A stretch of DNA of 64,000 bases from Skeletonema tropicum (GCA_037178625.1 CM074142.1:1-64000); one strand, 5' to 3'; positions 21,218-32,368 are shown, numbered from the stretch's first letter. Notes: a model not told the origin generated them from the letters alone. Program-made: numbers and translations.

Positions 21218-23485
21218 TCAAAGCATCATGATAGAGACGATAATAACAGCGAGACCGCTGAGGGCACCAAAGGTAAAGGTGGAGCTAGAGCTGTCGTCAT
21301 CTTCCAACTTGGTAGGAGCAGACCCAAGGGCATCCTCGCCAGCAGCATCAACCTCAGTTTCCCAAGCTGGCTTGGAACTGAAAAATTCGACCTCGCCAGT
21401 GTTCCAATCGATCGTCAGACGAGCCCTGCTGTTACGACTGTGGTATCCCACGTAGTAGTCATTGGAGTTGCCAGCCCAAATCATCTCATCTGTCCCTTCC
21501 AAATTGAACATCTGCCCGCTAATACTATCACTTTCGAATGTTAGAGCGGTGAAGCAGTCAGTATGTTCGTGGTTTGCCCCTTCAGCTGCCAATTCCGTTC
21601 CAACCCAGTGACGAAAGGCAGAATCCTTGTCATCGATTACGTAGGCACCGATATTGGGGCCAATCGAGAGGTCCAATCCTGTTACTGGAGAGTAGTTTCC
21701 TCCAGGTTTCATTAGCAAAACTTTCCCCCCGTTCATACCATTGTGCACGGTATCAAATTCGTTGGCAAAGCCAAAGGATAACCACCCGAACACATCGTTG
21801 AACGTGAGACGAGCTTTGAGCTTCTTCTGACCATCTTCACTCTCGACAATGGACCAAAAAAGGTTCGTATCTGGGCCTGGCTTTGTGGGATCGGGCTTCA
21901 AAGAGATCACATGATCGTATTCGTCTTGATTATTGAACTCAGTCCATAGGTCAGCGGTGCATGTTTCTTCATCTTGTTGGTCGATTTGAGGGTAGGGCGT
22001 GATGGGATGAGTAATGTGCGTGTTATTGGTGCAAGCTATGAATGACAAGAGAGAGGAAGGAGAGAAGTTAGGCAAGTTGGTTGTAGATCATGTTGATGTG
22101 ACAAACTTTTTCTGAATATCCTTACCTGGGAAGTAATCTCCATGACCTTTTCCATCTTCTACTACCAGCTCGCGAGGATCTACACATTGCAAACCTAAGT
22201 TGCGATCGCCACAAGTCGCCGTCTCTTCAGTCAGGGCCATGCAGCGGAACCAGCAAAACATTTCATCATCTGCGCACAGGTTGGCAGCAACACCATTTCC
22301 TCCACCTCCGTCTGAGAGGAACCTAGATGTATTTATGACAGTCATTGAGTTTGAGGAGCATCCGATTCCAATGGGAATACTTTCTCCTTTGGAGCTTGGC
22401 TCAACTAAGGCTTGACGTAGCTGGCCGAAGGTAGTAGTAGGAGCCTCTGGGAGGTAAGCATCATTTGGGGGCAAGACCATCCTTCCATACCATACTCGCG
22501 GCTGCTGAGTAGATAGAGAGAGGGCATGTGGAGTAGCACGAAGGGCCTTTTTCCCATCTGCGTCTCCGAGCTGAGCATTAATGATATGGTGCACTGAATC
22601 TCCCAACATAAAAACTAAGTCATCGTCTTCAGTAAACTCCAACATTACAATCTCCCCAGTGGTGGAATCTAGGACGTAGAATCCATTAGAGAGCTCCAAT
22701 GATTGCTTGCTCGAGTAATCAACAAGCATTCCTGGTGTGAATGCAATGAATAAGCCTTGATCGGTGTGAAGATCAATAGTCGTATCGTGGTCGTCTCCTT
22801 CCTTCTCATTGTCGCCCTTTTGGTAAGAATGGAAATGCTCGAGCTGTTCACCGCCCATCACTACAGATTCAACATCATCGTAGTTATTGCCACTCTCATC
22901 ATTACTAGACATTAAGAGAGGATGAGGCAAAGATAATCCTGACTCAACTGAGAGACGTGCAGCAAAAAGGCGTGTAGCTTCGCCGATTGTAGAACGAAAT
23001 GCGGTGAGATGTTCTTGGAATGCATGACAGGCAGATGACTGGTGAGGATTGCTTGCAAGGAATTCATCCAGGATATGAATGGGTTGCTGTTGAGCCTTCT
23101 TTTCATTGTTGGATGGTAGGGAGGTTGTGGCAAATGATTTACGTACCGTCCCATCGTCGAGATGTTGCGAAGGGACATCATCTCCGATGTCCACCATGCA
23201 TGCATGCAAGTTGGACATGAGATCATTTTTCATCTCACGGAATCGGTGGCCAACATTTGAGGTGATATCAGTGATTGAAACGTAGCCATCCTTGGTGAGT
23301 GCATCGAGTAGAAGATTGTTGTCATCATTGATTGATGAGAGGCTGGTGTAGGTAATCCTTTGGGGGCTCTTGGCAATAGCATGTGCCGCTGCTGTGTTGC
23401 TTGAAGTCGACGAAGAAGCTGCCGCTGACGATACAACGGAGGCACATGCGAGGAGTCGCAAAAGGAGTTGAGGTGTCATTATCAT
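21218..23485 (-). CDS. 2OG-Fe(II) oxygenase-like / DOMON fusion, membrane anchored (two exons)
   Basis: Exons 22126-23485 and 21218-22035 join in phase 1 across a 90-nt intron (GTAAGG...CATAG), giving 725 residues. The start at 23485 begins a signal peptide (MIMTPQLLLRLLACASVV). The N-terminal half resembles an isopenicillin-N-synthase-like oxygenase: H240 and D242 (LHTDQGLF) and H320 (RATPHAL) could bind iron. A Cys-rich linker (CADDEMFCWFRCMAL, CGDRNLGLQC) follows. The C-terminal half is a DOMON domain (LTFNDVFGWLSFGF, DYYVGYHSRN), a beta-sandwich that binds haem or sugar in other proteins. The C-terminus is one hydrophobic segment with almost no tail (GALSGLAVIIVSIMML), so GPI or tail anchoring is possible. 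A role in extracellular or lumenal redox chemistry is inferred. This is the only intact copy of three. Confidence 0.8.
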
Positions 23486-23848
23486 TAAGTATGCTTCAGC
23501 AAGGACTGTGAGATTGTGAGCAACTGTAAATTTGGATATGTAATTAAATAATAGATGATTGGCGGAGCTACCTCTTCTCCTGGCTTGGATACAGAGAGTT
23601 GAACGTTGAAGTTGATTTTTCATTCACTAGAGAGAGAGACGTCGTCTTTCCCAAAAAGTGACCAAAATCTACAGTTCTCAGATCCTGGGGATTCATCATT
23701 TTTGAGCGGGAACGAAATCGAAAAGGCCTCGTTCGAATCGAATATTGAAGCTAGATAAATCACTTATTGAATGTGGCCAATAGTGTGATATTCGAAGATG
23801 CAAACCATCATGTTCACGACATCGACGACAATGGAATCTAACTTTACG

Positions 23849-23954
23849 TCCTCTTGCGAGTATGCCATGTATTCGTCCGCTGTTGTGGCTATCATACTTT
23901 TCGAGATATGGCCATTTCAAATTTTTTATTCGGCTGTTGGCTGCCGACGGATGT
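23849..23954 (+). repeat. Inner inverted repeat, left arm, copy 1
   Basis: 106 bp running from tcctcttgcgagtatg to gccgacggatgt, matched in reverse complement at 25889-25994 with only a few mismatches. The arm includes attcgtccgctgttgtggct. Confidence 0.9.
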
Positions 23955-24342
23955 CGATGGGGCCTCTATCTTATATGGCTTGTATGTGCCCATCTAGGTC
24001 GACACATCATCATTTGCAGCATCCACACTCGCTCTACTATCTATCCGATAGACTCCAGAAGCTTCATGGCACATAAAAAGTCATACAAGTATGTGTCCTT
24101 GTGCCTTCTATCGGATGTGTATTTACGGAGGCTTTGAACCGATAGTGACATCATTGAGGCAGTATGAATGGTATTCTTGCGGTGTTATGCATTTTGGGCG
24201 GTGTTGGTAATGGCTCAGGTTGTTTGGCAATGCCATTGCATCATATGGGATGTGTTACGGATGCTCGAGTATGTATACTTCGTATTCGATTTAAAAATGA
24301 TTTTGCAAAGAAACCATCATTTCAATGCATCCTACTTAGGAG

Positions 24343-24897
24343 ATGTCATCGCTGTCCTCAGGGGCGTTGCAACAAGCAACTCGGAAAGCAGTTGCCTATT
24401 TATTCAAGAATAATCCTACTTTGCGCCATCAACTCTTCACCGACAAAGCTCTTGCTATTATTCTTCGGGATGAATGTGGTTTCGTCGATATCGATGCCGA
24501 TACAGTTTCAAAGGCCTTTGCGTCGGGCGGAGAGACCAAGTACCCAATGAAATTGAAGGACATGGGTATTGAATACAGTGGAGATGGTATTCTTTTCGTG
24601 TATAAGGCGCACAGGCTCCCGGATGGACAATATTTCTCTGCAATTGGTTGGTTTAATTCAGTCGACGAAGCACAAGTAGTTCACCCCGATGTCCGCAGGA
24701 AGCTCACGAACATCGCATTCAATGACGGCGAAGTGAAAGCTGCATTCCAGAAGCATTTAGACAAGAATCGCAAGAAGAAAGGCAAGGCTAGAAAAACGAA
24801 TAAGCGTCCATCATCATCATCATCATTGGAGAAACCACCGCCAAAGAAATTGGATGCAACAACCATGAACCTGTCCGCCGTCAAATCTGTGAAGTAA
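24343..24897 (+). pseudogene. N-terminal fragment of element ORF, copy 1
   Basis: ATG 24343 gives 184 residues (MSSLSSGALQQATRKAVAYL...). The first 165 match the 334-residue ORF of copy 2. A deletion of about 1 kb then joins the frame out of phase to a downstream segment (TTMNLSAVKSVK), so the end is artificial. The sequence has a globular-looking N-terminal domain and a basic Ser-rich stretch (KNRKKKGKARKTNKRPSSSS) that could be a nuclear localisation signal. Family not recognised. Confidence 0.6.
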
Positions 24898-24943
24898 TTG
24901 TTCCCCATGCTTTGAACCAGCAATGGGTAGAGTGCATGGTGCA

Positions 24944-25157
24944 AAATATCAACTTTACCCTTGCGCACTTGCATGCTTTTTACCTCGAGTCTCCATTTTT
25001 TTCGATTTTTAAAAATGTTCGTTTCTTGTAAAGTTTAACACGGTAGCCCCCATACTAAATGGGACCCCTCTGCCATCAAGGCCGCGTTGGAGAAGGGTCG
25101 GATCTGACGCCGCAACTCGATGCCACTATGCCATACGAGGTTGGGAAATATCAACTT
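24944..25157. repeat. 202-bp insertion flanked by a 12-bp direct repeat
   Basis: The string aaatatcaactt occurs at 24944-24955 and 25146-25157 but only once at the matching place in copy 2 (about 31,620). The extra DNA in copy 1 carries stops in the element frame. Either a short element inserted with a target duplication, or copy 2 lost it by recombination between the repeats. Confidence 0.6.
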
Positions 25158-25869
25158 CATGTCAAGGACGAATGTGAAAGAGAATCGAAGGACTGCTCGT
25201 GTGGTCGTTAACTCCATCTCCAACCTCCCCTTCAATCGCGAGTCTGTCGACAAGAAGAGAGAAGAAAAGCCAACTATGAAAGAAAAGCTGAAAGTCAAAC
25301 GAGTGAATGGTGCGGAACGCAATACTGGCCACTTCACTCATGTTCAGGGACTCTTTGAAGAAGCCGAGGTAGCAGTGGCGGAAGTCGGGACCGAGATGCT
25401 CAATGAGATCGTTGACCATTACCGTATTCCCAACAAGAAAACAAGCGCTGCCGAAAGTGAGAAGAATGTAGATAAATTTGAGGCTGCCACTGAAAAGCAG
25501 AGGAACATCACCAAGGCTCAACGCAGCGGAAAGATTGAAGTTCCTGTCGCTGTGGGAGGAGGCATACTACTCAGTCACTTTGCCGCGATCCGAAATAACG
25601 AAGACATTGTGCGAAAAGAGATTGCTCATCGTAGAATCAAACTTGATGGCAAAGAGCTGAAATCGAATGAAGAACCTCTGATGACAATGGCACTTGCCCA
25701 GATGAAGGATGAACTAAGAAAGGACGAGGCTGCGATACTTGCTCGCAATGATAAGGTAAGAGCTGGAGGTACAACGTGGACAAAAATCAACACGGTTCAA
25801 CCACAATCTGATGAAATGCAAGCAGAGGTCATCAACTACCTCGCACGCAGGGATAGTAATAATGACTAA
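25120..25869 (+). pseudogene. C-terminal fragment of element ORF, copy 1
   Basis: 249 codons from an ATG inside the 202-bp insertion. From INFMSRTNVKENRRTARVV onward it matches residues of the 31396-32349 ORF of copy 2. The protein is charged and helical (LAQMKDELRKDEAAILARND), with no recognised motif. It lacks the N-terminal part of the copy 2 ORF, so it is treated as a fragment. Confidence 0.5.
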
Positions 25870-25888
25870 TAGCATACATGCACATCAA

Positions 25889-25994
25889 ACATCCTTCGGC
25901 AACCAACAGCCGAATAAAAAATTTGAAATGACCATATCTCGAAAAGTATGATAGCCACAACAGCGGACGAATACATGTCATACTCGCAAGAGGA
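25889..25994 (-). repeat. Inner inverted repeat, right arm, copy 1
   Basis: Reverse complement of 23849-23954, beginning acatccttcggcaaccaaca. Beyond it toward 26,120 the similarity becomes patchy (aacgaggcctt matches aaggcctcgtt on the left side). Confidence 0.9.
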
Positions 25995-26089
25995 TGTAGA
26001 ATGAGATTCCGGTGCGATTCATGTGCCGAGCACCTCGTTCGACTCACTACACATTGGCCTCGTCTCGCTAACTAACGCTCTAGCTTTAA

Positions 26090-26785
26090 ATGAGTTTTAA
26101 ACGAGGCCTTCAAACGAATGAAAAAAGCAACAAGTCAAAGAACTCTACCAGCGTCTATCCTGCTGTAGGTGCAGATGGTTTCACAACCAAGTTGACTGCG
26201 ACAGGAGAAGCCAATCCAGGATGGAATATCATCAAGTTTGCCATTGGTGATGTGGTCGATGGTAAGCTTGATTCTTGGATACTGCTAGAGGCAGGAAGCT
26301 TTTCTTGTGCACTGGGCGATGCACCAAAATCCTTCGAGATTCCGGAAACAGTTGAAGTGACACCTATTGTATCAACTAAAGAAATTGAAAAGAAGAGTGG
26401 AACTGAAAGCAAGACTGAAAGTGGAAGTGAAAGTGCGTCTGCTCAAAAGATGAGTGGCGTAGCTAAATTTTTCATTTTTGTTGTAGTCCTCTTCGTATTA
26501 GGTTGGGTCTTGTTCGCCTCTGGAGCCTTGCGACTAAAAAAGGTATCAAATAGGGTCACAACAGTCGTACCTGGTAAACCAAGTGTAATTCAACTGAAAA
26601 CGAAGTCAATCGAATGGTGCGGTGCGATCAAAGCGAAGTCAATTGAGACATATGGAAAAGCCAAAGCGAAGTCAAGTGAAAAGTTTGGCTCAAAGAAAGT
26701 GAATCCAGACGAAAGCACGGCCTCAAGCCCAAGTAAGCCCAAGCAGCAGGTTGAAGAAATCAAAGAAACAGACAGCAACGTCTGA
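26090..26785 (+). pseudogene. Chimeric truncated anchor-L ORF, copy 2
   Basis: The ATG and first 11 codons (MSFKRGLQTNE) come from the right end of the inverted-repeat element. From about codon 13 the frame continues as residue 217 onward of the anchor-L protein. The result is a 231-codon ORF that keeps the last part of the domain, the membrane span and the tail but has lost the signal peptide and the first half. It is in frame by chance or selection. Without a signal sequence it is unlikely to work as the parent does. Confidence 0.8.
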
Positions 26786-26910
26786 GCTGCCGTAGTTTTG
26801 GCACTATTTATTTGCTGTAGACAGTCAAGTGTGAAGGTGTAGTTGTATCGTGCATAATTACTTAGGATTAGGGAAATGTTTGTTCGTTATCGTTTCAGTC
26901 ACCAGATTTC

Positions 26911-29180
26911 TCAAAGCATCATAATAGAGACGATAATAACAGCGAGCCCGCTGAAGGCACCAAAGGTAAAGGTGAAGCTAGAGCTGTCGTCATCTTCCAA
27001 CTTGTTAGGAGCAGACCCAAGGGCATCCTCGCCAGCAGCATCGACCTCAGTTTCCCAAGCTGGCTTGGAACTGAAAAATTCGACCTCGCCAGTGTTCCAA
27101 TCGATCGTCAGACGAGCCCTGCTGTTACGACTGTGGTATCCCACGTAGTAGTCATTGGAGTTGCCAGCCCAAATCATCTCATCTGTCCCTTCCAAATTGA
27201 ACATCTGCCCGCTAATACTATCACTTTCGAATGTTAGAGCGGTGAAGCAGTCAGTATGTTCGTGGTTTGCCCCTTCAGCTGCCAATTCCGTTCCAACCCA
27301 GTGACGAAAGGCAGAATCCTTGTCATCGATTACGTAGGCACCGATATTAGGCCCAATCGAGAGGTCCAATCCTGTTACTGGAGAGTAATTTCCTCCAGGT
27401 TTCATTAGCAAAACTTTCCCCCCGTTCATACCATTGTGCACGGTATCAAATTCGTTGGCAAAGCCAAAGGATAACCACCCGAACACATCGTTGAACGTGA
27501 GACGAGCTTTGAGCTTCTTCTGACCATCTTCACTCTTGACAATTGACCAAAAAAGGTTCGTATCTGGGCCTGGCTTTGTGGGATCGGGCTTCAAAGAGAT
27601 CACATGATCGTATTCGTCTTGATTATTGAACTCAGTCCATAGGTCAGCGGTGCATGTTTCTTCATCTTGTTGGTCGATTTGAGGGTAGGGCGTGATGGGA
27701 TGAGTAATGTGCGTGTTATTGGTGCAAGCTATGAATGACAAGAGAGAGGAAGGAGAGAAGTTAGGCAAGTTGGTTGTAGATCATGTTGATGTGACAAACT
27801 TTTTCTGAATATTCTTACCTGGGAAGTAATCTCCATGACCTTTTCCATCTTCTACTACCAGCTCGCGAGGATCTACACATTGCAAACCTAAGTTGCGATC
27901 GCCACAAGTCGCCGTCTCTTCAGTCAGGGCCATGCAGCGGAACCAGCAAAACATTTCATCATCTGCGCACAGGTTGGCAGCAACACCATTTCCTCCACCT
28001 CCGTCTGAGAGGAACCTAGATGTATTTATGACAGTCATTGAGTTTGAGGAGCATCCGATTCCAATGGGAATATACTTTCTCCTTTGGAGCTTGGCTCAAC
28101 TAAGGCTTGACGTAGCTGGCCGAAGGTAGTAGTAGGAGCCTCTGGGAGGTAAGCATCATTTGGGGGCAAGACCATCCTTCCATACCATACTCGCGGCTGC
28201 TGAGTAGATAGAGAGAGGGCATGTGGAGTAGCACGAAGGGCCTTTTTCCCATCTGCGTCTCCGAGCTGAGCATTAATGATATGGTGCACTGAATCTCCCA
28301 ACATAAAAACTAAGTCATCGTCTTCAGTAAACTCCAACATTACAATCTCCCCAGTGGTGGAATCTAGGACGTAGAATCCATTAGAGAGCTCCAATGATTG
28401 CTTGCTCGAGTAATCAACAAGCATTCCTGGTGTGAATGCAATGAATAAGCCTTGATCGGTGTGAAGATCAATAGTCGTATCGTGGTCGTCTCCTTCCTTC
28501 TCATTGTCGCCCTTTTGGTAAGAATGGAAATGCTCGAGCTGTTCACCGCCCATCACTACAGATTCAACATCATCGTAGTTATTGCCACTCTCATCATTAC
28601 TAGACATTAAGAGAGGATGAGGCAAAGATAATCCTGACTCAACTGAGAGACGTGCAGCAAAAAGGCGTGTAGCTTCGCCGATTGTAGAACGAAATGCGGT
28701 GAGATGTTCTTGGAATGCATGACAGGCAGATGACTGGTGAGGATTGCTTGCAAGGAATTCATCCAGGATATGAATGGGTTGCTGTTGAGCCTTCTTTTCA
28801 TTGTTGGATGGTAGGGAGGTTGTGGCAAATGATTTACGTACCGTCCCATCGTCGAGATGTTGCGAAGGGACATCATCTCCGATGTCCACCATGCATGCAT
28901 GCAAGTTGGACATGAGATCATTTTTCATCTCACGGAATCGGTGGCCAACATTTGAGGTGATATCAGTGATTGAAACGTAGCCATCCTTGGTGAGTGCATC
29001 GAGTAGAAGATTGTTGTCATCATTGATTGATGAGAGGCTGGTGTAGGTAATCCTTTGGGGGCTCTTGGCAATAGCATGTGCCGCTGCTGTGTTGCTTGAA
29101 GTCGACGAAGAAGCTGCCGCTGACGATACAACGGAGGCACATGCGAGGAGTCGCAAAAGGAGTTGAGGTGTCATTATCAT
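26911..29180 (-). pseudogene. Oxygenase-DOMON fusion, copy 2, frameshifted
   Basis: Same exon structure as copy 1 (exon boundary 27819 / 27728, start 29180, stop 26911). Two extra bases near 28,071 (gggaatatac where copy 1 has gggaatac) shift the frame after about residue 370. The product would end with ESIFPLESDAPQTQ and lack the Cys-rich linker, DOMON domain and anchor. The DOMON exon itself is still open. Either a real pseudogene or an assembly error; reads would tell. Confidence 0.8.
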
Positions 29181-29539
29181 TAAGTATGCTTCAGCAAGGA
29201 CTGTGAGATTGTGAGCAACTGTAAATTTGGATAATTAAATAATAGATGATTGGCGGAGCTACCTCTTCTCCTGGCTTGGATACAGAGAGTTGAACGTTGA
29301 AGTTGATTTTTCATTCACTAGAGAGAGAGACGTCGTCTTTCCCAAAAAGTGACCAAAATCTACAGTTCTCAGATCTTGGGGATTCATCATTTTTGAGCGG
29401 GAACGAAATCGAAAAGGCCTCGTTCGAATCGAATATTGAAGCTAGATAAATCACTTATTGAATGTGGCCAATAGTGTGATATTCGAAGATGCAAACTGTC
29501 ACGTTCACGACATCGACGACAATGGAATCTAACTCTACG

Positions 29540-29645
29540 TCCTCTTGCGAGTATGCCATGTATTCGTCCGCTGTTGTGGCTATCATACTTTTCGAGATAT
29601 GGCCATTTCAAATTTTTTATTCGGCTGTTGGCTGCCGACGGATGT
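29540..29645 (+). repeat. Inner inverted repeat, left arm, copy 2
   Basis: 106-bp arm from tcctcttgcgag to gacggatgt, inverted at 32369-32474. Confidence 0.9.
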
Positions 29646-30018
29646 CGATGGGGCCTCTATCTTATATGGCTTGTATGTGCCCATCTAGGTCGACACATCA
29701 TCATTTGCAGCATCCACACTCGCTCTACTATCTATCCGATAGACTCCAGAAGCTTCATGACACATAAAAAGTCATACAAGTATGTGTCCTTGTGCCTTCT
29801 ATCGGATGTGTATTTACGGAGGCTTTGAACCGATAGTGACATCATTGAGGCAGTATGAATGGTATTCTTGCGGTGTTATGCATTTTGGGCGGTGTTGGTA
29901 ATGGTTCAGGTTGTTTGGCAATGCCATTGCTAACAGATGCTCGAGTATGTATACTTCGTATTCGATTTAAAAATGATTTTGCAAAGAAACCATCACTTCA
30001 ATGCATCCTACTTAGGAG

Positions 30019-31023
30019 ATGTCATCGCTGTCCTCAGGGGCGTTGCAAAAAGCAACTCGGAAAGCAGTTGCCTATTTATTCAAGAATAATCCTACTTTGC
30101 GCCATCAACTCTTCACCGACAAAACTCTTGCTATTATTCTTCGGGATGTATGTGGTTTCGTCGATATCGATGCCGATACAGTGTCAAAGGCCTTTGCGTC
30201 GGGCGGAGAGACCAAGTACCCAATGAAATTGAAGGACATGGGTATTGAATACAGTGGAGATGGTATTCTTTTCGTGTATAAGGCACACAGGCTCCCGGAT
30301 GGACAATATTTCTCTGCAATTGGTTGGTTTAATTCAGTCGACGAAGCACAAGTAGTTCACCCCGATGTCCGTAGGAAGCTGACGAACATCGCATTCAATG
30401 ACGGCGAAGTGAAAGCTGCATTCCAGAAGCATTTAGACAAGAATCGCAAGAAGAAAGGCAAGGCTAGAAGAACGAATAAGCGTCCATCATCATCATCATC
30501 ATTGGAGAAACAGAAACCACCGCCAAAGAAATTGGATGCAAAAACCTCAGCCTCAGATACCGCTCCAGTCGAACAAGAGCAAGAGAAGGCATCGGAGGAA
30601 CAGCCAGCAGAAGTTCATCGCCCTGCCGCACCTACGCCAGAATTATCGACCAATACTCCTCTACCAGCTGCCACCGCTGCCACCGCTACACCAGAGTCAA
30701 ATGAATGTACGGTGACATTTTTTATTGGAAGCATGTGCGGGACAATGACAATAGATGTCGGCTCAGCGATGTACAAAACATTGTCTAGATATTGCGTGCA
30801 GGATCGACGAGTCGAAGAAGTCCACAATGAAGAAGTACGCGAGATGGAGAGTGAAGAAACAGATCAACATCAACATGCTTCCTTGTTGGATTTTCGAAAT
30901 ATTACTTTACTCCCTGGTTTGATTCTGCGATGCAACCTGACCCACTGTTTGGCTCGAAAAGTCATGGTCAAAGGCACGGCTTTTCGTGCAGCTATCTTAC
31001 TTGATGAAGAAGGAGCTGGATGA
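30019..31023 (+). CDS. Element ORF 1, unknown protein (334 aa)
   Basis: ATG 30019 opens a 334-codon frame. Residues 1-150 form a compact domain (FKNNPTLRHQLFTDKTLAII, GILFVYKAHRLPDGQYFSAI, GWFNSVDEAQVVHPDVRRKL). Then come a basic Lys/Arg/Ser stretch (possible nuclear signal), a Pro/Ala/Glu linker and a second region with NECTVTFFIGSMCGTM. The last 40 residues look out of frame: the neighbouring frames read YYFTPWFDSAMQPDPLFG and WLEKSWSKARLFVQLSYLMK, which are more protein-like. I therefore think the original protein was longer and this copy carries frameshifts around 30,890-30,990. I do not recognise the family. Confidence 0.5.
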   Translation: MSSLSSGALQKATRKAVAYLFKNNPTLRHQLFTDKTLAIILRDVCGFVDIDADTVSKAFASGGETKYPMKLKDMGIEYSGDGILFVYKAHRLPDGQYFSAIGWFNSVDEAQVVHPDVRRKLTNIAFNDGEVKAAFQKHLDKNRKKKGKARRTNKRPSSSSSLEKQKPPPKKLDAKTSASDTAPVEQEQEKASEEQPAEVHRPAAPTPELSTNTPLPAATAATATPESNECTVTFFIGSMCGTMTIDVGSAMYKTLSRYCVQDRRVEEVHNEEVREMESEETDQHQHASLLDFRNITLLPGLILRCNLTHCLARKVMVKGTAFRAAILLDEEGAG

Positions 31024-31387
31024 AATGATGGCTGGTGATAAATGGAAAGAATTGCCGGAATTCAGTGATTACATAGCCTCGCTAGATGGATTACCGAGTC
31101 TAGGTGATGTCAAGAAGGGGGGATTGGAGTTCATGACAAAGGCGGTGGATCTTTTCTTCAAGAAAGACAAGAATAGCTCTATCAAGCATATTTATACGCA
31201 TTGGACATCTCAAATGATACTGGTCTATATCATCGGTGGAGATCCGGAGTTGGCTCGCGAATTCATCCGTTGGCTCAACGCTTGTAGAGATGGGGCGCTA
31301 GCAGCCGGTAGATTTGAATGGTCGCAGAAGGAAATTGAGCTGGAGAACCATATAAAACATACGGCGAAAGCCATGAAGTCTGCATAG
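30965..31387 (+). pseudogene. Element ORF 2, middle segment of same decayed gene
   Basis: An open frame without a convincing ATG, overlapping the end of ORF 1. It reads KELDEMMAGDKWKELPEFSD, then MTKAVDLFFKKDKNSSIKH and WTSQMILVYIIGGDPELARE, ending in TAG. It is helical and charged, with no known motif. It is most simply a continuation of ORF 1 after a frameshift. Confidence 0.4.
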
Positions 31388-31395
31388 GCGAGGTC

Positions 31396-32349
31396 ATGAT
31401 GTGCGCGACACAGAATTCCAATCCGGTCGAGATATTGAAAGATCCATTCATTGCAAAAATCATCGATCCACTTCTAGCATCCCAACACTCAGAGAGTGTG
31501 ATAAACTTCCTTGATAAATCAACTTGGCAGGAAGGGGATTATGAACCTGTCCGCCGTCAAATCTGTGAAGTAATTGTTCGCCATGCTTTGAACCAGCAAT
31601 GGGTAGAGTGCATGGTGCAAAATATCAACTTCATGTCAAGGACGAATGTGAAAGAGAATCGAAGGACTGCTCGTGTGGTCGTTAACTCCATCTCCAACCT
31701 ACCCTTCAATCGCGAGTCTGTCGACAAGAACAAGAAGAGAGAAGAAAAGCCAACTATGAAAGAAAAGCTGAAAGTCAAACGAGTGAATGGTGCGGAACGC
31801 AATACTGGCCTCTTCGCTCATGTTCAGGGACTCTTTGAAGAAGCCGAGGTAGCAGTGGCGGAAGTCGGGAACGAGACGCTCAATGTGATCGTTGACCATT
31901 ACCGTAATCCCAACAAGAAAACAAGCGCTGTCGAAAGGGAGACGAAAGTAGAAGAATTTGAGGCTGCCACTGAAAAGCCGAGGAACATCACCAAGGCTCA
32001 ACGCAGCGGAAAGATTGATATTCCTGTTTCTGTGGGAGGAGGCATACCACTCATTCACTTTGCCGCGATCCGAAAGAACGAAGAAATTGTGCGAAAAGAG
32101 ATTGCTCATCGTAGAATCAAACTTGATGGCAAAGAGCTGAAATTGAATGAAGAACCTCTGATGACAATGGCACTTGCCCAGATGAAGGATGAACTAAGAA
32201 AGGACGAGGCTGCGATACTTGCTCGCGATGATAAGGTAAGAGCTGGAGGTACAACGTGGACAAAAATCAACACGGTTCAACCACGATCTGATGAAATGCA
32301 AGCAGATGTCAACAACTACCTCGCACGCAGGGATAGTAATAACGACTAA
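31396..32349 (+). CDS. Element ORF 3, C-terminal segment (317 aa)
   Basis: ATG 31396 follows the ORF 2 stop by six bases. It has 317 residues: DPFIAKIIDPLLASQHSESV, then NFMSRTNVKENRRTARVV, NGAERNTGLFAHVQGLFEEA, and a charged helical end with MALAQMKDELRKDEAAILAR. The protein is rich in Lys/Glu. Its second half is retained in copy 1 with substitutions but no stops, so the frame has been kept in two copies. It may be an independent gene or the C-terminus of the ORF 1 protein. Confidence 0.45.
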   Translation: MMCATQNSNPVEILKDPFIAKIIDPLLASQHSESVINFLDKSTWQEGDYEPVRRQICEVIVRHALNQQWVECMVQNINFMSRTNVKENRRTARVVVNSISNLPFNRESVDKNKKREEKPTMKEKLKVKRVNGAERNTGLFAHVQGLFEEAEVAVAEVGNETLNVIVDHYRNPNKKTSAVERETKVEEFEAATEKPRNITKAQRSGKIDIPVSVGGGIPLIHFAAIRKNEEIVRKEIAHRRIKLDGKELKLNEEPLMTMALAQMKDELRKDEAAILARDDKVRAGGTTWTKINTVQPRSDEMQADVNNYLARRDSNND

Positions 32350-32368
32350 TAGCATACATGTACATCAA

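Larger units (their letters stand above)
20433..26125. repeat. Segmental duplication, copy 1
   Basis: From agcaacaag at 20433 this 5.69 kb block reappears at 26126 with very few differences (a constant offset of 5,693 through the anchor-L 3' half and most of the oxygenase-DOMON gene). It reappears partly from 32821 (offset 11,833 to the tail of the anchor-L gene). It holds the 3' half of the anchor-L gene, the oxygenase-DOMON gene and an inverted-repeat element. Confidence 0.9.
23671..26125. mobile_element. Unclassified inverted-repeat element, copy 1 (internally deleted, right end truncated)
   Basis: The left end begins acagttctcagatcctgggg. A 106-bp inner arm at 23849-23954 is repeated inverted at 25889-25994. 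The outer right end seen in copy 2 (ggg..gatctgagaa) is missing here because the duplication junction lies at 26126. Relative to copy 2 about 1 kb of coding sequence is deleted, and 202 bp are added. No transposase family was recognised, so mobility is inferred from structure only. Confidence 0.6.

Noticed and set aside
24343..24897. KilA-N or other viral DNA-binding domain in the element ORF
   Set aside because: Charged and basic content suggested it, but no motif of that family can be pointed to.
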